DNA of 64,000 nt from an uncultured Alphaproteobacteria bacterium (GTDB lineage Bacteria > Pseudomonadota > Alphaproteobacteria > HIMB59 > GCA-002718135). Under the pieces are notes generated by a model, which saw nothing but the letters and a program-made list of their open reading frames with translations, made no database searches and had not been told where the DNA came from. The position numbers were made by a program, and so were the translations under genes. The first letter of the stretch is position 1. The number at the start of each line of letters is the position of its first letter. Below, in pieces: positions 26,261 to 33,691 of the stretch. The stretch covers positions 32,403-96,402 of the forward strand of contig CACEMR010000003.1 in NCBI GenBank assembly GCA_902560725.1, in the 5' to 3' direction.

Positions 26261-26751
26261 TAATTTAATTTTCCTTTCAAAATTTTTATAGCCTGATTAA
26301 TATCATTATCGGACAATTTTAAGTCTGAAATTTTAGCTACTGTAATTTTTGTTATGTTAGCAATTTCATCATTAATATTTTTCATTTGACTATCTCTATT
26401 TTTTATAATTTGCTTTTCAGAATTTGATATTTTTTCTTCCAATTCTCTATCAATAGTATTCAGTTTTGATGAAACCTCATCCTGTAATGAAGATATTGTT
26501 TTTTTAATTTGTTCATCAGTTTTTTGTTTAGCATTATTTATTTGTAAATTAATATTTTTCTCAATTTCCTTTGCTTGTTCTTGTAGCTCTTTGGCATTTG
26601 ATAAATTTTCATTTATTTTATTGTGTCTTTTCTCTAAGACAGTTGCAATTCTCGGAAGAGAAATTCTCCACAAGAAGATTAAAAGAAAAGAAAAGAACAC
26701 AGCTAACCAAAAGAGCTGTGAAACAAAGAACTCTGGATTTAATTGAGGCAT
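26260..26751 (-). CDS. atpG: F0F1 ATP synthase subunit b'
   Basis: Second, diverged stalk subunit (b'), 163 residues, recognised by the start MPQLNPEFFVSQLFWLAVFF and the following LWRISLPRI typical of b' in phototrophic and other alphaproteobacteria, then a coiled coil. It sits between atpE and atpF. The symbol atpG follows the b' convention and should not be confused with the gamma subunit. Confidence 0.92.
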   Translation of the reverse strand: MPQLNPEFFVSQLFWLAVFFSFLLIFLWRISLPRIATVLEKRHNKINENLSNAKELQEQAKEIEKNINLQINNAKQKTDEQIKKTISSLQDEVSSKLNTIDRELEEKISNSEKQIIKNRDSQMKNINDEIANITKITVAKISDLKLSDNDINQAIKILKGKLN

Positions 26752-26771
26752 TAATTTATTAAATCAAAATT

Positions 26772-26996
26772 TTATCCAAACAAAATAACCAGCGCTATAA
26801 CTAAAGCAAAAAGTGCTATCGCTTCAACTAATGCGAAACCTAACATAGTCATTGTAAAAACTTCTCCTCGTGCTGCTGGATTTCTTCCAACCGCTTGAAT
26901 AAAAGATGAAAAGATATTGCCAATACCAATACCTGATCCAATAACACCGATAACGGCTAAACCCGCTCCGATAACTTTTGCTGCTTCAATTTCCAT
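26772..26996 (-). CDS. atpE: F0F1 ATP synthase subunit c
   Basis: A 74-residue rotor-ring subunit with two helices. Helix one carries the Gly-rich GAGLAVIGVIGSGIGIG motif, the loop has RNPAARGE, and helix two carries the ion-binding Glu in FALVEAIALFALV. No sodium-type Gln/Thr pattern is seen, so proton coupling is likely. A perfect AGGAGG ribosome site (complement of 27001-27006) precedes the start, the strongest seen in the window and fitting the high copy number of the c subunit. Confidence 0.97.
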   Translation of the reverse strand: MEIEAAKVIGAGLAVIGVIGSGIGIGNIFSSFIQAVGRNPAARGEVFTMTMLGFALVEAIALFALVIALVILFG

Positions 26997-27014
26997 AAGT
27001 CCTCCTATTTTAAA

Positions 27015-27749
27015 TTAATGTAAATGATAAGCATCGTTAATATATAAACACGTTAGTATTGCAAACACATATGCCTGCAAAAAAGCAATTAAAATTTCCA
27101 AACCTGTTAAAGCTACAATGAATGCAAGTGGAAATACACCTGTAAAAAATGGCATTGATACAACAAACCCAGCAAAAACTTTTAGTAAAGTATGGCCTGC
27201 AAGCATATTCGCAAATAGTCTAACGGATAGACTAATTGGTCGAGATAAATATGAAATAACTTCGATGGGTATTAATAGTGGATGCATGTAGAACGGAACA
27301 CCGGGGATGTAAAAAAAAGTAAAAAATTTTATTCCGTGATTTACAAATCCAAGAATTGTTACACCTATAAAAACAATTGATGCTAAGGCAAATGTAACGA
27401 TAATATGGCTAGTGAAAGTAAACTGATAAGGTATCATTCCAACCATATTACCTATTAAAACAAACATGAATAAAGAGAATACAAATGGAAAATATTTTTT
27501 TCCATTATCACCAACTGTATCAGAAAGTAATTGCGCAATAAAATTATACATTAACTCAGAAATGAGCTGCATTCTTGATGGAATAATTGATTTTGTGTTA
27601 ACAGTTAATGTTAAAAATAAAGTAATTACTAAAACAGTAATTAGCATTGCGAATGAAGAATTAGTAAATGAAAGATTATAATCCCCAAGTTCAATATTTG
27701 AAATTGGATCTATCTCGAATTGTTTTAGAGGACTATCTTTTGCTGCCAT
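27015..27749 (-). CDS. atpB: F0F1 ATP synthase subunit a
   Basis: A 244-residue membrane stator subunit forming the proton half-channels. The essential Arg is in SLSVRLFANMLAGHTLL, and the last helices show EILIAFLQAYVFAILTCLYINDAYH. The start MAAKDSPLKQFEIDPI is typical of alphaproteobacteria. It lies in the operon atpI-atpB-atpE-atpG-atpF. Confidence 0.97.
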   Translation of the reverse strand: MAAKDSPLKQFEIDPISNIELGDYNLSFTNSSFAMLITVLVITLFLTLTVNTKSIIPSRMQLISELMYNFIAQLLSDTVGDNGKKYFPFVFSLFMFVLIGNMVGMIPYQFTFTSHIIVTFALASIVFIGVTILGFVNHGIKFFTFFYIPGVPFYMHPLLIPIEVISYLSRPISLSVRLFANMLAGHTLLKVFAGFVVSMPFFTGVFPLAFIVALTGLEILIAFLQAYVFAILTCLYINDAYHLH

Positions 27750-27770
27750 AATAAATTAAGATTATTTAAA

Positions 27771-28058
27771 TTATCGTTGTTTTTCAATGCGACGCATTAC
27801 ACGATAAACGTTCAAAAATCCAGCTAATGCGCCAAATATGAAGAAAATAATTAGCCCTAATGGTTTAGTATTAAAGTAATTATCCACAATAAGTCCGATT
27901 CCCACTCCAACCACTAGTGCTGCAATAATTTCAGTGCTAATTTTAAAACCAAAACTAGCGCCACTGATCTTTTTCTTATTATTAACTTCTTTATTTTGAT
28001 TATTCAAGCTATCGATTTTTTTACTTAATTCTTCTAAATTTTTATTTTTATAATTCAT
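27771..28058 (-). CDS. atpI: ATP synthase assembly protein AtpI
   Basis: A 95-residue protein with a charged N-terminal third and two membrane helices (IIAALVVGVGIGLIVDNYF and PLGLIIFFIFGALAGFLNVYRV), the AtpI/AtpZ pattern. These proteins help c-ring assembly or magnesium supply. The start overlaps the smc stop by 11 bases, joining the ATPase operon to the smc-dsbA-dciA run. Confidence 0.88.
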   Translation of the reverse strand: MNYKNKNLEELSKKIDSLNNQNKEVNNKKKISGASFGFKISTEIIAALVVGVGIGLIVDNYFNTKPLGLIIFFIFGALAGFLNVYRVMRRIEKQR

Positions 28059-30693
28059 TTATCTTATCTTGTTCTTTTATTTCAATTGCTTTTTCGAGAT
28101 CAACAGAAACTAATTGCGATATTCCTTTTTCAGGCATTGTAACTCCAAATAATCTATTTACCCTAGCCATTGTCATTCTATGGTGAGTTATAACTAAAAA
28201 TTTAGTTGATGATGTTTTAGCAATTTCTTCAACTAGTGAGCAAAATCTATCAACATTTGTATCATCTAAAGGAGCATCAACCTCATCAAGAACACAAATT
28301 GGTGCAGGATTTGATAAAAATACTGCAAATAATAATGATAAAGCCGTAAGTGCTTGTTCACCCCCAGACAGAAGAGTTAAATTTTGTAATTTTTTTCCTG
28401 GAGGACTAGCAAATATTTCTAATCCAGCTTGGAGAGGGTCAGATTCATCAGTAAATTTTAAATAAGCTTTTCCCCCACCAAATAATCTAGTAAATAATTT
28501 TTGAAAATTCTCGTTTACTATTCCATAAGCTGCTAGCAATCTTTGTCTACCTTCAGTATTTAATGAGTCTATCGCTTCTCTTAATTTTGTAATCGCATTT
28601 AATAAATCACTTTGATCTTTTTTAATTGTATCTACTTTTTCTTCTAAATCCTTTGCTTCCTGTTCAGCTAAAAGGTTTACACCACCTAAACGTTCTTGTT
28701 CAGCAATAAGCCTCTCTAATTTTTTCTCTAAATCATCTGAGTCACCCAAAATTTTATTTGGATCTATTTCGCCAATATTATAAAGTTCATTAAGCTCGAT
28801 ACTAAGCCTTTCTTTGACTTGAGTAGAGAGTAATTTAATTGACTCATTAATTGTATTGATTTGACCTTCAGTTCTAATTCTTTCCTCTCTTAGTTCATTT
28901 AATTTAATTTCTTCTAGCTTTAATTTCTTGTTAATTTCATTTGCATTTTGTTCAGTTTGACGAAGTTGTTCAGCTATTTTTTCATAAGACTTCTTATTTT
29001 CATCTATCATTTTTTGAATTTTTAATTTCTCACTTGATACATCATCAGGAACAGATTGGAGATTTGATAATTCACTAACTAATGAATTTTCTCTTGAATT
29101 TAATTCTTCTATTCTTTGATTTGCTTTTATAGAAATATCATTCCATTGCTTTTCTTCAGCACTTAATTGTTTTATTCTTCTATTTTTTAATTGATCTAAT
29201 ATTGCTTTAGTCGAATTATTTTGCTTACCTGTAGAAACGTATCCATCCCATCTCCATATTTCCCCAGATTTGCTTACTATTATTTGTCCTGGCTTTAATT
29301 TTTTTTGAATTTCTAAAATTTTTTCTTTATTTTCAATTAGACCAACAAATTCTAGTTTCTTTTTTAGATTATCAGGGCCTTTTATGAGCGAAGAAAATTT
29401 AGTAATATCTGAGCTAAAATTAGAATCTTCAGGATCTAATTTTCTCCAAAAACTACTTTGCTCTTCATCGATTGATGCAATTAATTCATCTGAAAAAACA
29501 GCAGCAATAGCTTGCTCAAGACCATCTTCAAAATCTATATAATCAATTATTGGATTATTATTATTTTTATTTGAAACTGCTTCATTGTTTAGTTCATCAT
29601 CTGATTGAATGAAAAGGTCACCTTGCTGTTTTAACAATACAGATTTTTCTTCTCTTACTCTTTCTAGATTTTGTTTTGCATCCTCAAATAAAAATTTTTC
29701 TCTATCAATATCATTTTTTATTTGCTCAATACGTACTTTAGTTTCATCTACCGCAATATTAGCTCTTTCAATTTCTTTTTCTTGATTCTCTAAACTAATG
29801 GAATATTTTTGAAGCTCAGCTGCTACCTTGTTTTCTTGTAAGCGAAGGTTAGGAAGACTTTCTTGAACTTTTTCATATTCTACATTTAGTCGTGCAACAA
29901 CTTGTGTTTGATCATTTACAACATTAGTTTCAGATAGAATTTTTTCATTGGCATTTTTTAACTTATCTTTTTCATCTATCCATTTTTTATAAAATAATCG
30001 GGCTCTTGCTTTAGTAATATCTTTTTGAATATATTTATATCTTTCTGCTTGTTTGGACTGTTTTTTTAAAATTGTTAATTGTTCATCTTGTGCCTTTAGA
30101 ACATCTTTAACTCGCTCTAAATTATTTTCTGTAGCATTAAGGCGTAACTCTGCCTCGTGACGTCTTGAATGTAAACCAGTTATTCCAGCTGCTTCCTCAA
30201 GTAAAGTTCTTCTTTGTTCAGGTTTAGCTGCGATAATTGCACCCACTCTTCCTTGACTAACCATAGATGTAGACCGGGCACCAGTGGCTGCATCTGCAAA
30301 CAAAAGTTGAACATCTTTTAATCTTACTTCTTTTCCATTTACTCTGTATTCTGACCCTTCCCCTCTCCAGATCCTTCTTGTTACTTCAATTGAGTCATTT
30401 TCATTAAAAATACTTGGTGCTTTTCGTTGTGAATTATCTAAATCTATTGTAACCTCTGCAATATCCCAAGCAGGTCTATCATCCGTTCCATTAAATATCA
30501 CATCATCTAATTCACTTCCACGCATCTGTTTTGGTGAAAGTTCTCCCATGACAAACCTAAAAGCCTCAACAAGATTAGATTTTCCACAACCATTTGGGCC
30601 CACAATTCCAGTAAGACCTCTTTCTATTTGGATTTCAATAGGCTCAACAAATGACTTAAAGCCTTTGACTTTAAGTGTCTTAAAATTAATCAT
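28048..30693 (-). CDS. smc: Chromosome segregation protein SMC (compact)
   Basis: Condensin-type ATPase. The N-terminal head has Walker A at residues 32-39 (GPNGCGKS). Coiled coil follows to about residue 365, a hinge-like globular part to about 520, a second coiled coil to about 720, and then the C-terminal head with LLSGGEQALTALSLLFA and Walker B (ICVLDEVDAPLDD). At 881 residues it is about 270 shorter than usual bacterial SMC (about 1150-1200), and both coiled-coil arms seem shortened while heads and hinge remain. I chose the ATG at 30693; a TTG one codon upstream also exists. Confidence 0.93.
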   Translation of the reverse strand: MINFKTLKVKGFKSFVEPIEIQIERGLTGIVGPNGCGKSNLVEAFRFVMGELSPKQMRGSELDDVIFNGTDDRPAWDIAEVTIDLDNSQRKAPSIFNENDSIEVTRRIWRGEGSEYRVNGKEVRLKDVQLLFADAATGARSTSMVSQGRVGAIIAAKPEQRRTLLEEAAGITGLHSRRHEAELRLNATENNLERVKDVLKAQDEQLTILKKQSKQAERYKYIQKDITKARARLFYKKWIDEKDKLKNANEKILSETNVVNDQTQVVARLNVEYEKVQESLPNLRLQENKVAAELQKYSISLENQEKEIERANIAVDETKVRIEQIKNDIDREKFLFEDAKQNLERVREEKSVLLKQQGDLFIQSDDELNNEAVSNKNNNNPIIDYIDFEDGLEQAIAAVFSDELIASIDEEQSSFWRKLDPEDSNFSSDITKFSSLIKGPDNLKKKLEFVGLIENKEKILEIQKKLKPGQIIVSKSGEIWRWDGYVSTGKQNNSTKAILDQLKNRRIKQLSAEEKQWNDISIKANQRIEELNSRENSLVSELSNLQSVPDDVSSEKLKIQKMIDENKKSYEKIAEQLRQTEQNANEINKKLKLEEIKLNELREERIRTEGQINTINESIKLLSTQVKERLSIELNELYNIGEIDPNKILGDSDDLEKKLERLIAEQERLGGVNLLAEQEAKDLEEKVDTIKKDQSDLLNAITKLREAIDSLNTEGRQRLLAAYGIVNENFQKLFTRLFGGGKAYLKFTDESDPLQAGLEIFASPPGKKLQNLTLLSGGEQALTALSLLFAVFLSNPAPICVLDEVDAPLDDTNVDRFCSLVEEIAKTSSTKFLVITHHRMTMARVNRLFGVTMPEKGISQLVSVDLEKAIEIKEQDKINEL

Positions 30694-30696
30694 CAA

Positions 30697-31311
30697 CTAT
30701 TGTGATAATATTTTATCAATGATTTGTCTAAACTCTTTTATATTTTTGTTACCAGAATAAAGTACCCCATTAATTATAAATGATGGAGTGGATCGTATGT
30801 TAAACTCTTTTTGAGCATTCATAACATCTTCTAATATATCATTTTCCAGGTTAATATCGCTTAAGCAAGCATCAAAATCCTCTTGCTGCATACCTCCGCT
30901 TTGCATAATTTTATATAATTCTTTTTTGGTATCGCTATGTTCTCGTCTAACCCAGTTCTTTTGTAATTTATATAAGGCATTCATATATTGATATCTAGCA
31001 TCATTTGGGACACATCTTAAAATCATACTACCGACTAATGCTGGATAATTAAAAGGAAAATCCCTAAAAACAAACTTTACCTTTCCAGTATCAATATATT
31101 CTGTTTTTAAAGACTCGAGGGTATCATTATGAAAGTCAGCACAATGGCTACATGACATTGATGCATATTCGATTATAGTGATGGGTGATTCAGGTGAACC
31201 CAATACAAAATCAGTATCTTTTATATTTAAAACAGAATGATCAGCAGCTTTTAAACTTGGTGTTATAAGAAACATCAACAAAACTATAAATAAATTGAAA
31301 TTCTTCATCAT
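30697..31311 (-). CDS. DsbA-family periplasmic thiol oxidoreductase
   Basis: A 203-204-residue protein with a signal peptide (ending SLKAA) and a thioredoxin fold. The active site is C53-S-H-C56 in YASMSCSHCADFH, numbered from the second of two adjacent ATG codons. The cis-proline region RSTPSFIINGVLYSG lies near the end. It is related to the DsbA/BdbD and disulfide isomerase group common in alphaproteobacteria. It ends three bases before smc and starts at the stop of dciA, an order seen in many related genomes. Confidence 0.92.
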   Translation of the reverse strand: MMKNFNLFIVLLMFLITPSLKAADHSVLNIKDTDFVLGSPESPITIIEYASMSCSHCADFHNDTLESLKTEYIDTGKVKFVFRDFPFNYPALVGSMILRCVPNDARYQYMNALYKLQKNWVRREHSDTKKELYKIMQSGGMQQEDFDACLSDINLENDILEDVMNAQKEFNIRSTPSFIINGVLYSGNKNIKEFRQIIDKILSQ

Positions 31312-31832
31312 TATTTAACCTCCTTAACAATATTTTTTCCTAATTTCATCAATGAATCTTTTAGTTCATTATTTTGTAAACTTTCAATTTCATTTGAAAT
31401 TAATTCTGACTCTTCAAGGCTAACAGGCATCATTTTTGATTTATTTTTATTAAAATCTTCATCTTTAGGTAGGTAATTCTGTTGAATTCTCAAGTCATTA
31501 ATAGCTTTATAACCAAAATAACTATTAATTTTTTCAATAATTGTATCTTTAAAATGTTGAAATTCTAATGCCGCTGCAGGCGCAACATTTACATTCAAAT
31601 GACTTTTGTAAATGGTTTCTCCAAGATCATTTTCGTAATCAGGAAGTCTAGTAATATTTTTTGGTTCGGAATAAATTTTAAAATATGAACCAACAATATC
31701 TGGCCATTTTGAATGAATAATAAATTCTATTTTTCCAAATTTTGATGAAAAATTCCTATTAACTTTTCTTAAGGTATCTCCTATTGATTGTGGAATAAAT
31801 GTTCTTTTGGGCTTTTTATTTTTTTTGTCCAT
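31311..31832 (-). CDS. dciA: DUF721/DciA-type helicase-loading protein
   Basis: A 173-residue protein of the DUF721 family. The N-terminal half shows the KH-like domain pattern (KFGKIEFIIHSKWPDIVGSYFKIYSEPKNITRL), then LNVNVAPAAALEFQHFKDTIIEKINSYFGYKAINDLRIQQ. DciA proteins assist loading of the replicative helicase DnaB in bacteria lacking DnaC. It lies between the divergent mutY gene (39 bases) and dsbA, as is usual in alphaproteobacteria. Confidence 0.82.
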   Translation of the reverse strand: MDKKNKKPKRTFIPQSIGDTLRKVNRNFSSKFGKIEFIIHSKWPDIVGSYFKIYSEPKNITRLPDYENDLGETIYKSHLNVNVAPAAALEFQHFKDTIIEKINSYFGYKAINDLRIQQNYLPKDEDFNKNKSKMMPVSLEESELISNEIESLQNNELKDSLMKLGKNIVKEVK

Positions 31833-31871
31833 AAAGATAAATAATCTATAGTACCTAATTATGAAAGCAAT

Positions 31872-32921
31872 ATGTTAAATCTAGAAAAAAAAATTAATTC
31901 ACATTTTCTTAAATGGTATTACCAAAATAAAAGAGAATTGCCATGGCGTAAATCATTTAAATATAATCTGCCCAACCCATACTATATTTTTGTTAGTGAA
32001 TACATGCTCCAACAGACCACTGTGAATACTGTTAAAGAACGTTTCATTGAATTTATTAATAAATGGCCATCTTTGGAAAAATTATCTAGAGCGACTGAAC
32101 CCGAAATATTAAAGTTTTGGTCTGGACTTGGATACTATTCAAGAGCTCGATATTTACTAAAAGCTGCAAAATTAATAAAAAAAAATTATAACAATAATAT
32201 TCCTAAAACTTATGATGAATTAATAGCACTACCTGGCATTGGTGATTACACTGCAAAAGCAATACTTGGTATTGCATATAATAAACCAGTTATGCCAACC
32301 GATGCAAACATTGAAAGAATTATAGTACGATTATTTGCAATTAATAAACCTATTTCAAAAATTAAAGATAAATTAAAAAGTATTGCAAATAAATTTGTAT
32401 CAAAAAAATATTCATCTAACTTGATACAAGCATTTATGGATTATGGATCAATTATATGTGTGCCTAGAAATCCTAAATGTGATGTTTGTATTATAAATTC
32501 TCTTTGTGAGTCACATAAAAAAAATTTACAATCTTTGTTACCTTTAAAATTAAAAAAAATATCAAAAAAACCAATTAAATATACAAGAGCATATGTATTA
32601 ATTAATGAAAAAGATGAAATTCTCGTAAGAAAGCGTCCTTCAAGAGGCATGTTAGCTTCTATGTTAGAAATACCAAATGATACTTGGGTAGAAAGTAAAA
32701 AACATCTTTCGTATGATAAAGTTATAAAAAGTTATAAAAATAAACTTAAGAGAAAAGGATCATTTGAATATTCTTTTAGCCACTTTGATTTACAAGCTGA
32801 AATTTTTTTTACCAATATAAAAAAATCACAAATATCAAAAGGGAACTGGTTAAAAAAGACTCAATATTCTAAATCAGCATTACCCACCGTTATGAAAAAA
32901 ATAGTGCAAATTGTAGTTTAG
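31872..32921 (+). CDS. mutY: A/G-specific adenine DNA glycosylase
   Basis: Removes adenine opposite 8-oxoguanine. The 349 residues show the catalytic Glu in SEYMLQQTTVNTV, the helix-hairpin-helix LIALPGIGDYTAKAIL, the catalytic Asp in PTDANIERI and a [4Fe-4S] set C-x6-C-x2-C-x5-C in CVPRNPKCDVCIINSLC. A NUDIX-like C-terminal domain recognises 8-oxoguanine and starts near residue 235. It is convergent with purQ, with 5 bases between. Confidence 0.96.
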   Translation: MLNLEKKINSHFLKWYYQNKRELPWRKSFKYNLPNPYYIFVSEYMLQQTTVNTVKERFIEFINKWPSLEKLSRATEPEILKFWSGLGYYSRARYLLKAAKLIKKNYNNNIPKTYDELIALPGIGDYTAKAILGIAYNKPVMPTDANIERIIVRLFAINKPISKIKDKLKSIANKFVSKKYSSNLIQAFMDYGSIICVPRNPKCDVCIINSLCESHKKNLQSLLPLKLKKISKKPIKYTRAYVLINEKDEILVRKRPSRGMLASMLEIPNDTWVESKKHLSYDKVIKSYKNKLKRKGSFEYSFSHFDLQAEIFFTNIKKSQISKGNWLKKTQYSKSALPTVMKKIVQIVV

Positions 32922-32926
32922 AAAAA

Positions 32927-33691
32927 TTATTTAAAATATTTTTTTGCATTATTAAAAATTTTGAAACCATCAGCAAATTTTCTATTTTTATTATTTTGCC
33001 ATTCAGGCTCATGATAATAATATAATGCTCTTTCAGGATGAGGCATCATTGCAATTACTTTTCCAGTTTTATTTGTAATTGCAGCAATATCATTATGAGA
33101 ACCATTGGGATTGTCAGGAAATTTTTTGGACGCTAATTGATTTTTTATATTAATATATTGTAATCCTATTAATTTTTTATCTTGTATAATTTTAAATATA
33201 TTTGATGGTATTAAAAATTTTCCTTCTTGATGAGCTACTGGGAGGTGTAATGTATTAATTTTATTTAACCAGGGAGAGTAATCATTACTAACTTTCACAT
33301 TAATCCATCTACATTGATAAACACCATTACTATTTTCTAACATAGCTATTTCAGGGTTGTTAATATTTATTCCAGGTACAATGCCAAGATTTACAAGTAT
33401 TTGGCATCCATTGCAAATACCAATAATTAGCTTATCTTTTGATTCAAAATTTAAAAGTGCATCATAAAGATTATTCATAATTTTTTTTGCCATGGCATTT
33501 CCTGATCCAGTATCATCCCCATAGGAAAAACCACCTGGCAAGGCAAAAACTTGATAATCATTTAATTGTTTTGGGTTGTCTATTAAATCATTTATGTGAA
33601 CAATTTTACCTTTAAAACCTACAACTTCAAATGCGTGCAAGGTTTCAGTTTCACAATTTATACCATATCCAGATAAAACTAAAACTTTCAT
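32927..33691 (-). CDS. purQ: Phosphoribosylformylglycinamidine synthase, glutaminase subunit PurQ
   Basis: Supplies ammonia from glutamine to PurL in the fourth step of purine synthesis. It is 254 residues, slightly long for PurQ (about 220-230). The nucleophile Cys is in GICNGCQIL and the His/Glu pair in MMPHPERA; ALPGGFSYGDD is the family oxyanion loop. Its ATG overlaps the stop of the PurSL gene by 4 bases. It pairs with an unusual long PurL, see that entry. Confidence 0.94.
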   Translation of the reverse strand: MKVLVLSGYGINCETETLHAFEVVGFKGKIVHINDLIDNPKQLNDYQVFALPGGFSYGDDTGSGNAMAKKIMNNLYDALLNFESKDKLIIGICNGCQILVNLGIVPGININNPEIAMLENSNGVYQCRWINVKVSNDYSPWLNKINTLHLPVAHQEGKFLIPSNIFKIIQDKKLIGLQYINIKNQLASKKFPDNPNGSHNDIAAITNKTGKVIAMMPHPERALYYYHEPEWQNNKNRKFADGFKIFNNAKKYFK

